Of a stretch of DNA of 64,000 nucleotides, positions 24,963 through 34,133 are shown piece after piece. This stretch comes from Bacteroidia bacterium (GTDB taxonomy: Bacteria > Bacteroidota > Bacteroidia > Bacteroidales > F082). Each line of letters begins with the position of its first letter. The first letter of the stretch is position 1. Both the position numbers and the translations under genes were made by a program. The stretch lies in NCBI GenBank assembly GCA_021287165.1, contig JAJTAY010000010.1, forward strand, positions 156,710 to 220,709. The letters are read 5' to 3'. The notes under the pieces were generated by a model, which searched no databases, had not been told where the DNA came from, and saw nothing but the letters and a program-made list of their open reading frames with translations.

Positions 24963-26008
24963 TTTGCATTCTTCTTCAGCAAAGCTTTATTGATTTTGCG
25001 CGCCAGAGATGGCCCGCTGTAGATGAAGCCGGTGTAAACCTGCACAAGGTCGGCACCGGCTTCAAGCTTTTCGATGGCGTCCTGAGGGGTCATAATTCCT
25101 CCAACTCCGATTATCGGGAAGGCTTTGCCCGATTTTTCAGCCAGATAGCGAACCACTTCGGTTGATCGTTTTTGCAGTGGAAGTCCGCTAAGACCTCCAT
25201 TACCTGCTTTTTCGGCAGCTTTGATTTCGTTTTTGATGGTATGCCTTGTAATGGTAGTATTGGTAGCCACCACGCCGTCGATGCCGGTTTGCTGAACAAT
25301 GTCGATTACTTCATCGAGCTGCTGATCGTTCAGGTCGGGCGAAACCTTGAGCAGAACGGGCTTACGCCTTGGTTTAGCGCTGTTGCTTTGTTGGATGACA
25401 TTCAAAATGCCGAGCAAAGCATCCTGATCCTGAAGCGCTTTCATATTGCTGATGTTGGGGCAACTAACGTTTACCACAAAGTAATCCACTAGGTCGAACA
25501 GGCCTTCGAAACAAGTCAGGTAATCCTCTGCAGCTTTCTCGTTGGGCGTTAGTGTGTTTTTTCCGATGTTGCCCCCGATAATCAGATGCGGAGGTCGGTT
25601 TTTTAGTCGCTCTTTCACCACATCAAGCCCCAGATGGTTGAATCCCATTCTGTTGATCAGGCCTTTGTCTTTTCTGAGTCTGAAAAGGCGGGGCTTTGGA
25701 TTGCCTGGCTGTGGCAGGGGTACCACAGTCCCGATTTCGATGTGACTGAAACCAAAAGCCGAGAGTGCCTCAAAAACTTCAGCATTCTTGTCGAAGCCCG
25801 CGGCAATACCAACAGGATTTTCAAACTCGAGGCCAAAGACAGTTCTTTTCAGCGAAGGATGCTCAACACGGTATAGTTTAGAAACAAAGCACCTCAGCGG
25901 AGCAATACTGAAAGCACGCCTGAGCATACCTACCACAAGATGATGAACCTTTTCGGGGTTCATCGTGAAAAGCAAGGGCCTGATAATTCGGGTGTAAATC
26001 GCTGACAT
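24959..26008 (-). CDS. pyrD: Dihydroorotate dehydrogenase, quinone-dependent (class 2)
   Basis: A 349-residue FMN enzyme that oxidises dihydroorotate to orotate in pyrimidine synthesis. The N-terminal helical extension (IRPLLFTMNPEKVHHLVVGML) is the membrane-binding, quinone-channel part that marks class 2. Other features are NPVGIAAGFDKNAE, the catalytic Ser in FVVNVSCPNIS, LKVSPDL with the FMN-contacting Lys, VATNTT, and GVGGIMTPQDAIEKLEAGADLVQ. The class 2 type implies electron transfer to the membrane quinone pool. A 12-base gap separates it from the DUF5606 gene upstream, so they are likely co-transcribed. Confidence 0.95.
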   Translation of the reverse strand: MSAIYTRIIRPLLFTMNPEKVHHLVVGMLRRAFSIAPLRCFVSKLYRVEHPSLKRTVFGLEFENPVGIAAGFDKNAEVFEALSAFGFSHIEIGTVVPLPQPGNPKPRLFRLRKDKGLINRMGFNHLGLDVVKERLKNRPPHLIIGGNIGKNTLTPNEKAAEDYLTCFEGLFDLVDYFVVNVSCPNISNMKALQDQDALLGILNVIQQSNSAKPRRKPVLLKVSPDLNDQQLDEVIDIVQQTGIDGVVATNTTITRHTIKNEIKAAEKAGNGGLSGLPLQKRSTEVVRYLAEKSGKAFPIIGVGGIMTPQDAIEKLEAGADLVQVYTGFIYSGPSLARKINKALLKKNAN

Positions 26009-26020
26009 GCTGTGAGTTGT

Positions 26021-26446
26021 CTACTCTTTTGCCGAGTCGTCGCCTTCGTTTACCTGCTCAGAAAAGTCTAACAGGTTCTTGCTGGCCAACTGTATGTACC
26101 AGCTGAGGGCTTTCTTAATATCGCTCGGATAAACCCTTTCAGTGTCGTAATCGGGCACTGCCTGAGCAAATTTTTCGGCCAATTCGGCCTGAGTTAGTTT
26201 TTTAGGGTCAAAATCGGGCTGCAAACCGAATTGTTCGTACATGCTTTTGAAAATCTCTTTCAGCGGTCGGTCGTCGCCTGTGGTATAAACACTGATTTCC
26301 TCGAGTGCGCTGATACGTTGATGGGTGAAAGCAGGGAATCGTTTGCCATCGGTGAGCGACTCCACCAGAATATTGTTTTTACCGCTTCCAATAACTTTGA
26401 AAAGACCGGGTTTGCCGGCAATTGAGACTATCTTACTCAGATCCAT
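26021..26446 (-). CDS. DUF5606 protein
   Basis: A 141-residue cytoplasmic protein beginning MDLSKIVSIAGKPGLFKVIG, typical of the DUF5606 family that is practically confined to Bacteroidota. The first about 55 residues form a small beta domain (ILVESLTDGKRFPAFTHQRIS) and the rest is helical with an acidic C-terminus. The function is unknown. The ATG at 26446 is chosen by family likeness; six more codons are open upstream. A CAAAAATA stretch at 26462-26469 could be its -7 element. Confidence 0.82.
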   Translation of the reverse strand: MDLSKIVSIAGKPGLFKVIGSGKNNILVESLTDGKRFPAFTHQRISALEEISVYTTGDDRPLKEIFKSMYEQFGLQPDFDPKKLTQAELAEKFAQAVPDYDTERVYPSDIKKALSWYIQLASKNLLDFSEQVNEGDDSAKE

Positions 26447-26566
26447 TGTGTGAATTTTGTGCAAAAATAAGCATTTGCGGGCATTTGGTCTTTAAGGATA
26501 AGTTCACACCGGTGCAATGCTTTTTATCATACATTTGGCAGCGAACCAGTTGAAAGCCAAAGGAAG

Positions 26567-27526
26567 ATGAAGCTTCCGCGCCTGCTTGTATTTTCGGTGT
26601 TTATGCTGTCTCTTGTTAAAATTCTTGGGGCACAGGACTCCTTGTTGATCAATAAAAAGCATTGGCTGACGCCTTCCGATACCCTGCACAAGCCCCGACT
26701 TCATTTGTTGATCGGTGGCACAGTTGTAGGCTACACCGGGGTATTTTATGGTCTTAACGAACTGTGGTACAAGGGATATCCCCGCAGTTCTTTCCGCTGG
26801 ATCAACGATGGGGGCGAGTGGCTTCAACTGGATAAGGCAGGTCATATGATAACGCCCTACCAAACGTCGCGTCTGTATGCCGGCGCTTTGCGCTGGGCTG
26901 GCGTTGAGCATCGGAAAGCTGCCTTATATGCCGGAGTGGCAATGTTCATGGCTTCGAATACCATCGAAATATTCGATGGGTTTTCGGCTCACTGGGGCGC
27001 TTCGGCCTGGGATATTGCCGCCAACTTTGCCGGTGCCGGATTGATGACTGCTCAGGAATTGCTGTGGCAGGAGCAACGGATAAGTCTGAAACTTAGTCTC
27101 ACATTTGTGAATTATCCTTCAGGCCCCCTGCACGACCGTGCGCGACAGCTCTATGGGGCATCGGTGATTCAGCGCGCTATCAAGGATTACAATTCGATTA
27201 ATGTTTGGGTAAGCTTCAATCCTGCCTCTTTTGGTTTAAACATGGGCAAATTACCATGGCTTAATTTTGCTGCAGGCTATTCCATCGACAATGTTTTTGG
27301 TGGCTATTCAAACATCTGGACTGATAAGAACGGTCAAATGCAGGATTTTAGCCATCTGCAGCGCACCCGGCAGTTTTACTTTTCACCCGATATCGACTTT
27401 ACCCGCATTCCAACCAACTCGCCCGGATTAAAAACCCTGTTTGAGGTGTTGAATATTTTTAAGCTGCCCGCTCCCGCCCTCGAATTGAACACAAGAGGAG
27501 AGGTGAACTGGCACTGGCTCAGATAA
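26567..27526 (+). CDS. DUF2279 protein, probable periplasmic or outer-membrane
   Basis: A 319-residue exported protein with a signal peptide (RLLVFSVFMLSLVKILGAQ). The DUF2279 core spans about 55-165: FYGLNELWYKGYPRSSFRW, then the conserved DKAGHMITPYQTSRLYAG and EIFDGFSAHWGASAWDIAANFAG, both cited in part. The rest alternates like outer-membrane strands and ends in an aromatic/basic tail (WHWLR). The His, Asp and Glu residues conserved in the core suggest a site, but no activity is known. A TACATTTG box lies at 26530-26537. Confidence 0.75.
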   Translation: MKLPRLLVFSVFMLSLVKILGAQDSLLINKKHWLTPSDTLHKPRLHLLIGGTVVGYTGVFYGLNELWYKGYPRSSFRWINDGGEWLQLDKAGHMITPYQTSRLYAGALRWAGVEHRKAALYAGVAMFMASNTIEIFDGFSAHWGASAWDIAANFAGAGLMTAQELLWQEQRISLKLSLTFVNYPSGPLHDRARQLYGASVIQRAIKDYNSINVWVSFNPASFGLNMGKLPWLNFAAGYSIDNVFGGYSNIWTDKNGQMQDFSHLQRTRQFYFSPDIDFTRIPTNSPGLKTLFEVLNIFKLPAPALELNTRGEVNWHWLR

Positions 27527-27556
27527 CCAATTGAATAACAATAAAAAAGCAACGAA

Positions 27557-27976
27557 ATGACAAAAGAATCACGACTCATGAGCGGCATCATATTACTGAC
27601 AGTGCCCACCATCATTTTTGGAGGTAATTTTCTGCTTGGACTGCTATCGGGCAGCTACCCCGAAATGGAGCTTACTGCCTTTCAGCAGTCTATGTTTCGT
27701 GCAGGGCATGGGCATGCCGGCGTGCTTGTTATTCTGGCGCTTATTGCTCAGTTTCTTGTGGATCAAAGCGATCTTTCGCATCGCTGGCGCTGGATTGTAA
27801 GGGCAGGATTTCCTTTTGCCGCCATTCTCGTAAGCGGTGGATTTTTTGCCGCTGCTGCCGGCAAAGGCATTAGTGAACCCAATGGTTTTATCGTTATTCT
27901 TTACCTCGGAATGGCTGTTCTGGCCATTTCATTGGTTGCTCTCGGCATAGGCCTTGTGCGTGGCCGGCAGGATTAG
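27557..27976 (+). CDS. Four-helix membrane protein of unknown function
   Basis: A 139-residue protein with four predicted transmembrane helices (about 9-31, 48-66, 80-100 and 108-133) and short loops. A RAGHGHAGVLVIL motif in helix 2 contains two His residues that might bind metal or heme, which is speculation. I do not recognise the family. It lies 30 bases after the DUF2279 gene on the same strand and is probably co-transcribed. Confidence 0.6.
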   Translation: MTKESRLMSGIILLTVPTIIFGGNFLLGLLSGSYPEMELTAFQQSMFRAGHGHAGVLVILALIAQFLVDQSDLSHRWRWIVRAGFPFAAILVSGGFFAAAAGKGISEPNGFIVILYLGMAVLAISLVALGIGLVRGRQD

Positions 27977-27977
27977 C

Positions 27978-29093
27978 CTATTCGGGCCTGAGCCTGAAAA
28001 ATAAGCCAGGGCCTTCAGTTAGCGCATAAAGGTATCCATCAGGTCCCTGACGTACATCACGAAAACGGGCGAAACCTTCAAGCAGTTTTTCATGATGTAC
28101 CACCTTGTTGCCATCGAAAACCAATCGCTGAATATGCATGCCGGCCAGCGCCCCAACAAGCAGATTGTTTTTCCAGTTGGGGTAAATGTCGCTGGTAACG
28201 AACGTCATGCCGCAAGGTGCTATCGAAGGCACCCAGTAATGAATGGGGTCGACCATGCCCGGCAGACTGGTATCGTTGCTGATGATGGTGCCATTATAGT
28301 TGATGCCGAATGTAGCTTTGGGCCAACCATAATTTGCGCCCTTTTCTTCGATGTTGATCTCGTCGCCTCCGCGTGGGCCGTACTCATGTGTCCACAACTG
28401 ACCTGTTACTGGGTGTAGTTGCATACCCTGAATATTGCGGTGGCCGTAGGTCCAAATTTCGGGTTTGGCCCCTTCCACCCCCACGAAGGGGTTATCGGCC
28501 GGAATGCTTCCATCGGCATGCAATCGCATCACCTTGCCGTTGTGGTTGTCGAGTCGTTGTGCATTGTCCATCACTCCACGATCGCCGATCGGAAAATAAA
28601 TAGTATCGTCGCCATCGAAAACGATGCGGCAACCAAAATGAAACTGAAGCGGGGTGAGCGGATCGCCTCTAAAAATCTCTTCAAAATCAGTAAGTTGATT
28701 GCCTAGAAGTTTTCCTCTGCCAATTGCCGTATTGCCCACATTCCCTTCGTTTGTAGAATAGGCCAGATAAATCCAACCGTTTTGAGCATAAGACGGATGC
28801 AACACCACATCCAACAAACCACCCTGTCCGTGCTGCCAAATGCGCGGTAATCCCTGAATTGGCTCAGGCAGAAGCTTGCCATCCTGAAATATGCGTAACC
28901 TACCGGGGCGCTCAGCGATGATAATACGGCCATCGGGCAAAAACGCCATGCTCCATGGATTTTCCAGGCCTTCGGCAAGAATCTCTGGTTTTATTTTATG
29001 TGTTGCCTTTGGGTCAATAGGATGATTGTTACTTTTATTTCCGCTGCATGATGAGAATGCAACTAAAAGAAGTATGATAAATGCATGTTTCAT
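27978..29093 (-). CDS. PQQ-dependent sugar dehydrogenase-like lipoprotein
   Basis: A 371-residue beta-propeller of the soluble glucose/aldose sugar dehydrogenase family (GSDH, YliI-like). The signal has a lipobox with C16 (LLVAFSSC), so it is probably anchored in a membrane facing the periplasm. Hallmarks are ENPWSMAFLPDGRIIIAERPGRL, GQGGLLDVVLHP, TYGHRNIQGMQLHP and HEYGPRGGDEINI, the region that holds PQQ and calcium in characterised members. It would oxidise aldoses to lactones with PQQ. No PQQ synthesis genes are seen, so activity would need imported cofactor. It is a single gene with a possible -7 box (CAAAAATA at 29110-29117). Confidence 0.88.
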   Translation of the reverse strand: MKHAFIILLLVAFSSCSGNKSNNHPIDPKATHKIKPEILAEGLENPWSMAFLPDGRIIIAERPGRLRIFQDGKLLPEPIQGLPRIWQHGQGGLLDVVLHPSYAQNGWIYLAYSTNEGNVGNTAIGRGKLLGNQLTDFEEIFRGDPLTPLQFHFGCRIVFDGDDTIYFPIGDRGVMDNAQRLDNHNGKVMRLHADGSIPADNPFVGVEGAKPEIWTYGHRNIQGMQLHPVTGQLWTHEYGPRGGDEINIEEKGANYGWPKATFGINYNGTIISNDTSLPGMVDPIHYWVPSIAPCGMTFVTSDIYPNWKNNLLVGALAGMHIQRLVFDGNKVVHHEKLLEGFARFRDVRQGPDGYLYALTEGPGLFFRLRPE

Positions 29094-29199
29094 TTTAAGG
29101 TGTTTTTTTCAAAAATAGTAAAACTGGCTCTTAAGAAACAGTTTCGCCAATGAAAGGTTCGTAATAAGGATTTTTATAAATTGGCAAAAAAACATAGGA

Positions 29200-30048
29200 A
29201 TGCGTAAAGAATATGTTTTCTGTTTATTGTGGTTGATGCTGCCTGTGTTGATTTTTGGACAGGAATCGGCCACCAACACTATAATGACATGGAATATTCG
29301 ATTGGACACTCCTTACGATGGTGATAATGCCTGGATGTACCGTAAAGCCAGCTTTTGTGAACATCTCTCTGAAGAGAATGCTGATATAATAGGTTTTCAG
29401 GAAGTGCTTAACAGTCAGCTTATCGACCTTCAGGACTGCCTGAGCGGTTACAGCTATGTTGGGGTTGGCAGGGCCGATGGAAAACAGGGAGGCGAATACT
29501 CGCCGGTCTTTTTTAGGCTCGACCGATTCACACTCATCGAAAGTGGCACGACCTGGCTTTCCAATACGCCCAATATACCAGGCTCGGTGGGATGGGATGC
29601 TGCCCTCGAAAGGATTGTAAGCTGGGCCAAACTGGCCGATAAGAAAACCGGTGACACGATGGTAGTCATGAATACCCATTTCGATCATGTGGGCCAGAAG
29701 GCGCGTGAAAACAGTGCATTACTTATGCTTGAACTTGCAAAAAAACTAGCACCGGGCTCTCCGCTAATCATCATGGGCGACCTGAATGCCGATCCTGACA
29801 ACCCGGCCTATAAACGCTTTATCAGCGCAGGACTAATCGATGCAAGAATCGTTGCCACTGGTTTTGAAGGACAAAGAGCCACCTATACCGGATTTGATGA
29901 TGACCCAGTAAATGATGCGCTGATCGATTTTATTCTGCATTCACCACATTTTGAGACAATTGACTATGTTGTGCGACCCGTGAACAACAGGGGTCAATAC
30001 TTCTCGGACCATCTTCCTGTCGTGGCAAAGCTTGTCATAAAACGCTGA
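29200..30048 (+). CDS. Secreted endonuclease/exonuclease/phosphatase family protein
   Basis: A 282-residue protein with a signal peptide (LLWLMLPVLIFGQ). The EEP fold is shown by IMTWNIRLDTPYDGDNAW, IIGFQEVL with the metal-binding Glu, MNTHFDHVG, MGDLNADPDNP, and YFSDHLPVVAKL with the catalytic Asp-His pair. Exported Bacteroidota members of this type act on phosphodiesters or phosphomonoesters of unknown identity. It lies alone between the sugar dehydrogenase and the terminator at 30188. Product: metal-dependent hydrolase of the periplasm. Confidence 0.85.
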   Translation: MRKEYVFCLLWLMLPVLIFGQESATNTIMTWNIRLDTPYDGDNAWMYRKASFCEHLSEENADIIGFQEVLNSQLIDLQDCLSGYSYVGVGRADGKQGGEYSPVFFRLDRFTLIESGTTWLSNTPNIPGSVGWDAALERIVSWAKLADKKTGDTMVVMNTHFDHVGQKARENSALLMLELAKKLAPGSPLIIMGDLNADPDNPAYKRFISAGLIDARIVATGFEGQRATYTGFDDDPVNDALIDFILHSPHFETIDYVVRPVNNRGQYFSDHLPVVAKLVIKR

Positions 30049-30187
30049 GCCTTAAGCCGGATGAAATGAATTTCGAGGCAAAAGCATTATTCAAAAAAAT
30101 CTTCCATCCATTCAGGAACGTCTCCCTAAATCATCTCAGACCACTGATTTTTGATTGAATCTCGAATCTTCGAATTTTGAATAAAAA

Positions 30188-30213
30188 AACGCCTCCGAAG
30201 AGGCGTTTTTTTT
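30188..30213. terminator. Bidirectional terminator
   Basis: AACGCCTC (30188-30195) and GAGGCGTT (30200-30207) close a CGAA tetraloop, with A7 on the left and T8 on the right. It ends the EEP gene (plus) and the ROK kinase gene (minus). Confidence 0.88.
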
Positions 30214-31196
30214 CAAAGTTTCTTTTCCAGTTCTTTATAAACCAGAGCGCTGGCCCCAACTATGGCCGCATCGCCTGGCTTGAGCTGCGAAGGCAGCACT
30301 TTGATTTTATTCTTGAATGAGGGTAGGAGGTGTTTTTCCATACTGTCGATGGCCGGCCTGAAAATATAAGCACCGGCTGCCGTTGGTCCGCCAAAAAGGA
30401 AAATAGCCTCCGGACTGGTATGGTGGGCGGTGATGGCGAGGCCTTGCCCAAGCCACTGGCCTGTGAGCTCAAACACTTCCTGGGCAACCTTATCGCCTTT
30501 TTCGGCCGATTCGAAGATGAACTTGGAGCTCAGGTCGTTGAATGAGAACGAAGCCAGAGGACTGTTGTGAGCATTGTATTTAGCAAGCAGTTCGAGGGCT
30601 GTGCGCTTCATGCCCGGAGCTGAGCAATAAGCTTCTAGGTGTCCGTTGCCGCCACATCCGCAGAGCCTTCCGCCAGGCACGATGGTCATGTGACCGCACT
30701 CGCCTGCAAAGCCGTCATGACCGTAAACCAAGTCGCCATTAACCACTACGCCGCTGCCTACGCCTGTTCCAAGGGTGTAGACTACAAAGTCCCTCATCCC
30801 TTTTGCCCCGCCATAAATCATCTCACCAATAGCTGCAGCATTGGCGTCGTTGGTAATAGCGATGGCCTTCATTTCGGGAAGCCGTTCCTCTATGAGCTTC
30901 ACCATGGGCACAACGCCTTTGAACGACAGGTTTGGCGCTTGTTCGATGGTGCCTGTATAGTAATTTGCGTTGGGTGCACCAATGCCGATGCCGAGTACCT
31001 CGATGGCCGGGTTTAGCTTTTCAACTGCATTAATCAGCTGACGAATGGAGCCTACCATGTCATCAATGAACATAGTGATGTTACCATGTCCGGGCGTCAG
31101 GATGGTGTCTTTTACCAGCACATTGCCTTCGCGGTCCACAACCCCGATGGCTGTATTGGTTCCGCCGATGTCGATGCCTATTGCTACCGATTTCAT
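30213..31196 (-). CDS. ROK family sugar kinase (glucokinase-like)
   Basis: A 327-residue ASKHA-fold protein. The phosphate-binding VAIGIDIGGTNTAIGVVD is at the N-terminus. LGTGVGSGVVVNGDLVYG and FAGECGHM hold the catalytic and substrate residues. The ROK zinc motif reads CGCGGNGHLE: the usual third Cys is His. No helix-turn-helix is present, so it is an enzyme, not a repressor. Glucose or another aldose is the expected substrate. It lies 17 bases downstream of a FucP-like permease gene, and the two probably import and phosphorylate the same sugar. Confidence 0.88.
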   Translation of the reverse strand: MKSVAIGIDIGGTNTAIGVVDREGNVLVKDTILTPGHGNITMFIDDMVGSIRQLINAVEKLNPAIEVLGIGIGAPNANYYTGTIEQAPNLSFKGVVPMVKLIEERLPEMKAIAITNDANAAAIGEMIYGGAKGMRDFVVYTLGTGVGSGVVVNGDLVYGHDGFAGECGHMTIVPGGRLCGCGGNGHLEAYCSAPGMKRTALELLAKYNAHNSPLASFSFNDLSSKFIFESAEKGDKVAQEVFELTGQWLGQGLAITAHHTSPEAIFLFGGPTAAGAYIFRPAIDSMEKHLLPSFKNKIKVLPSQLKPGDAAIVGASALVYKELEKKL

Positions 31197-31213
31197 AAAA
31201 ATTCCTTTCTTCT

Positions 31214-32551
31214 TTACCTTATTTTATGACCTTTTACTGCATAGTAGAAAATGTAAAGGTAGCAAATCGCCGGCACCAGAAAGGCCCAGGTATAGCCTGC
31301 GCTGTCGGCAATGGCGCCCATAATGGGTGGAATGACGGCGCCGCCGAAAATGAGGGTGTTGATGAGGCCAGAGGCGCCGCTAAGCTCTGCTTTGCTGAGG
31401 TTGCTAACGGCCAGCGAGAAGATATTGGGGAACATAATGGAGTTGAAGAGGCCGATGGAAATGATGGACCATAAAGCAATCTGACCAGTGGACAGACTGG
31501 TGGCAATATCGAGCAGGGCAGCAATGAGGGCAAAGATGGCAAGTGTGCGGGCTGCCTGTCCCTTGCCGAGCTGCATGATACCGAAATTTACCAATGCTAC
31601 CAACATGAAAACGAAACCAATGTTCCAGCTCCAGTTGGTGACGAAGGAACCCGAAATAACAGCGAGTATGAGCACCGGAATGGCGTAGGTGAGTTTCTTA
31701 TTGATGCTCATATCGGAAAACATGAACGAGCCAAAAAACCTGCCAATCATGGCGCCGCCCCAATAGATGGCGGCATAGGTGGAAGCCTCTTCGGCCGTAA
31801 AACCCGCGCTGTTTTTCAGATAGTTAACAATCAGACCGGCATTGCCCACCTCGGCTCCCACGTACACAAAAATGGCTAATGCACCGAGCAATACGTGGGG
31901 ATATTGCCAAACGCTTTTTTTCTCCGTCTTCTCGACCGTTATTACCGGCAATTTGAGAAAGAAAATAACAACAGCAACGAGCAACACCAGCAAGCCCATG
32001 ATAATGAATGGCATGGGAACGCGCTCGGCGGCTACAGCTGCATCTTCGGGAAACTGAAGGCCTTTGAAAATGGCTACTGCTATCAGCCAGGGAGCAATCA
32101 TCGTGGCGATCGAGTTGAGGGCCTGAGTCAGATTGAGCCTGCCGGAAGCTGTTGATTCCGAGCCAAGTGCAATCACATAAGGATTTGCGGCTACCTGCAG
32201 AAAAACTACACCAACGGCCAGAATAAACGTGGCAGCCAGAAATAAGCCAAAGGAGGGCAGGCTTGATGCCGGAATGTATATGAAGCTCCCAAGTGACATG
32301 AGTACCAGACCAGCGATCACTGTCCCTTTGTAGCCGAATCGGTCAATGATTTTCCCGGTTGGGATGGACATAATCAGGTAGGCCAGAAAAAAGGCCGAAG
32401 TAAGCAATTGCGCCGAAAACTCACTGAGCTTGAAGATCTCCTTTACAGGGGCGCTCAGGGTAACGATAAAGGTGGTGGCAAAGCCGAAGATGAAAAAAAT
32501 GGCTCCGAAGGCTGTCAGCCCAATGGCCATACTGTTGTGCTTTTCTTTCAT
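31214..32551 (-). CDS. FucP-like sugar:H+ symporter (MFS)
   Basis: A 445-residue major-facilitator permease with twelve hydrophobic segments. FGFATTFIVTLSAPVKEIF, AYLIMSIPTGKIIDRFGYKG and FLQVAANPYVIALG are typical of the fucose/glucose/galactose permease subfamily in Bacteroidota. It probably takes up glucose or a similar hexose with protons. It is followed by the ROK kinase gene on the same strand. A CAAATGTA element (32612-32619, minus strand) is a possible -7 box. Confidence 0.88.
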   Translation of the reverse strand: MKEKHNSMAIGLTAFGAIFFIFGFATTFIVTLSAPVKEIFKLSEFSAQLLTSAFFLAYLIMSIPTGKIIDRFGYKGTVIAGLVLMSLGSFIYIPASSLPSFGLFLAATFILAVGVVFLQVAANPYVIALGSESTASGRLNLTQALNSIATMIAPWLIAVAIFKGLQFPEDAAVAAERVPMPFIIMGLLVLLVAVVIFFLKLPVITVEKTEKKSVWQYPHVLLGALAIFVYVGAEVGNAGLIVNYLKNSAGFTAEEASTYAAIYWGGAMIGRFFGSFMFSDMSINKKLTYAIPVLILAVISGSFVTNWSWNIGFVFMLVALVNFGIMQLGKGQAARTLAIFALIAALLDIATSLSTGQIALWSIISIGLFNSIMFPNIFSLAVSNLSKAELSGASGLINTLIFGGAVIPPIMGAIADSAGYTWAFLVPAICYLYIFYYAVKGHKIR

Positions 32552-32657
32552 TGTATTGTTTGGTTAATTTGAATATTTAGCCCAAAAAATCCTGATTAAA
32601 CAGGGCGGAAGCAAATGTAAAAAATTACTCAGATGATTCAGGTCAATATTAAACGAC

Positions 32658-32682
32658 AAAAGCCGCCCGAAAGCGGCTTTTT
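32658..32682. terminator. Terminator after the zinc-ribbon gene
   Basis: AAAAGCCGC (32658-32666) pairs with GCGGCTTTT (32673-32681), six-base loop. It ends the SPFH/ribbon-helix-helix/zinc-ribbon transcript (minus strand), with a short T-run in that direction. Confidence 0.72.
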
Positions 32683-32703
32683 GCATGAGAGTATGCATTT
32701 GTT

Positions 32704-32913
32704 TTATCCCACGAAGAAATCAAAAACGTTGCTGATTTTTTTCATCTCGGTTTTATAGAACTCCGTGTAAGTGCATTTTTTGCAGGTTATAGAAGTGAAT
32801 TTCCGGTTTTGGATATTGAAAATTTTTGTCAGGAAACTGCCTACAGCATATATTTCACCTACATCGCACTGTCCGTGACCACATTTTGGACAGGTATAGC
32901 GCAGCGTTTTCAT
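32704..32913 (-). CDS. Small zinc-ribbon protein
   Basis: A 69-residue protein with two Cys pairs: CPKCGHGQC near residues 9-17 and ITCKKCTYTEFY near 43-54. This is a zinc ribbon of the COG3478 (YpzJ-like) nucleic-acid-binding type, of unknown cellular role. It is the last gene of a three-gene minus-strand unit, three bases after the ribbon-helix-helix gene. Confidence 0.75.
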   Translation of the reverse strand: MKTLRYTCPKCGHGQCDVGEIYAVGSFLTKIFNIQNRKFTSITCKKCTYTEFYKTEMKKISNVFDFFVG

Positions 32914-32916
32914 GTT

Positions 32917-33105
32917 CTACGGTTTATTGTTTTCATCACTTTTCTCCTGGTCTTCGTTTTTCCATCTTCCAGCCTGCTGCAGGGCACGGGCAACAATCCA
33001 CTCAAGTTGGCCGTTGGTGCTTCGAAACTCATCGGCAGCCCATTTTTCCACTGCTGCCAGCAATCGGCTGTCGATGCGCAAAACGATGGCTTTACGACTG
33101 CTCAT
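32917..33105 (-). CDS. Arc-like ribbon-helix-helix protein
   Basis: A 62-residue protein. SSRKAIVLRIDSRLLAAVEKWA begins like the beta strand and first helix of Arc/MetJ ribbon-helix-helix proteins (cited in part), followed by a second helix (TNGQLEWIVARALQQA) and an acidic tail. In relatives next to SPFH genes this part is often annotated as an Arc-family DNA-binding protein. It starts two bases after the SPFH stop codon. It may regulate its own operon or act on the SPFH protein; neither is known. The ATG at 33105 is preferred to upstream in-frame codons, which overlap the SPFH gene. Confidence 0.65.
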   Translation of the reverse strand: MSSRKAIVLRIDSRLLAAVEKWAADEFRSTNGQLEWIVARALQQAGRWKNEDQEKSDENNKP

Positions 33106-33107
33106 GG

Positions 33108-33956
33108 CTACTGATAAAGTGATCCGGTATTCAACACGGGTGTGGCTTCCTTGTCGCTGCAAAGCACCACCATAAGGTTGCTCACCATAGTTGCTTTTTT
33201 ATCCTCATCCAACTCAACAATTTTCTTGTCGGAGAGCTGCTCCAAAGCCATCTCGACCATGCTCACGGCACCCTCAACAATTTTGTAGCGTGCTGCAATG
33301 ATGGCTGTGGCCTGCTGGCGCTTGAGCATAGCCTGAGCGATCTCTTGAGCATAGGCAATATAGTTGATGCGGGCCTCAATCACCTCGACGCCGGCCAGAT
33401 GCAGGCGCTCGGCAATTTCGCGCTCAAGCTGGTGATTCACCTCGTGGCCTCCGGCCCGGAGTGTGATTTCGGCATCCTCGTCGTCGAAGTTGTCGTAAGG
33501 ATAAAGCCCGGCCAGCTTGCGCAGTGCAGCCTCGCTCTGAACAACCACAAAGTGCTCATAATCATCAACTGCAAAGGCAGCCTTGAATGTGTCGGACACT
33601 TTCCATACAAGCACCAGACCGATCATAATCGGATTGCCGATTTTGTCGTTCACCTTGATGGCTTCGCCGTCGAAGTTTCTGGCCCTGAGCGATATAAGTT
33701 TTCGCATATAGAATGGATTAACCCAAAAGAAGCCATTGCTTTTGATGGTTCCGGCATATTTGCCGAATAGGGTGAGCACGCACGACTGGTTGGGATTAAC
33801 CACCTGAAGACCAATGCTGATGAACACTCCGACCAATATTCCAACTGTCCACCAGGGATTGCTGGTGGTCACAAGCATCACAATGGCCCCAATCACAAGC
33901 AACAGTGCCAGCAATAAGTAGGGGTATCCAGAATAAGGTTTGGTTTCTTTTTCCAT
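33108..33956 (-). CDS. SPFH/band 7 membrane protein
   Basis: A 282-residue stomatin/prohibitin-family protein. Two hydrophobic segments near 12-30 and 36-50 anchor it, and the SPFH domain follows ([30 protein letters not shown], cited as a motif region; then [18 protein letters not shown]). The C-terminal half is a helical, Ala/Glu-rich stretch typical of oligomerising SPFH proteins. These form ring-shaped membrane assemblies and often protect or regulate membrane proteases. It heads a three-gene unit with small ribbon-helix-helix and zinc-ribbon proteins. A full promoter lies upstream. Confidence 0.88.
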   Translation of the reverse strand: MEKETKPYSGYPYLLLALLLVIGAIVMLVTTSNPWWTVGILVGVFISIGLQVVNPNQSCVLTLFGKYAGTIKSNGFFWVNPFYMRKLISLRARNFDGEAIKVNDKIGNPIMIGLVLVWKVSDTFKAAFAVDDYEHFVVVQSEAALRKLAGLYPYDNFDDEDAEITLRAGGHEVNHQLEREIAERLHLAGVEVIEARINYIAYAQEIAQAMLKRQQATAIIAARYKIVEGAVSMVEMALEQLSDKKIVELDEDKKATMVSNLMVVLCSDKEATPVLNTGSLYQ

Positions 33957-33981
33957 GTTTTATGATATTAAAATGATATCA

Positions 33982-34012
33982 CAAAGATATAGCGGTGAAT
34001 ATGATTTGTCAA
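33982..34012 (-). promoter_or_regulatory. Bacteroidota-type promoter of the SPFH operon
   Basis: On the minus strand TTG (34012-34010), a 20-base spacer and TATCTTTG (33989-33982). It lies 25 bases before the SPFH start codon. Confidence 0.6.
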
Positions 34013-34133
34013 GTGAAATCATCAAGTTTTTCTCAAGTGCTTCTTCATGCAGCTTTACTATTTTTTAACCCTTTGGAAAACAATGATTCACAAAAACTTA
34101 ACTAATTTTGCTTGAGAATTGAAAACCAGGCAG

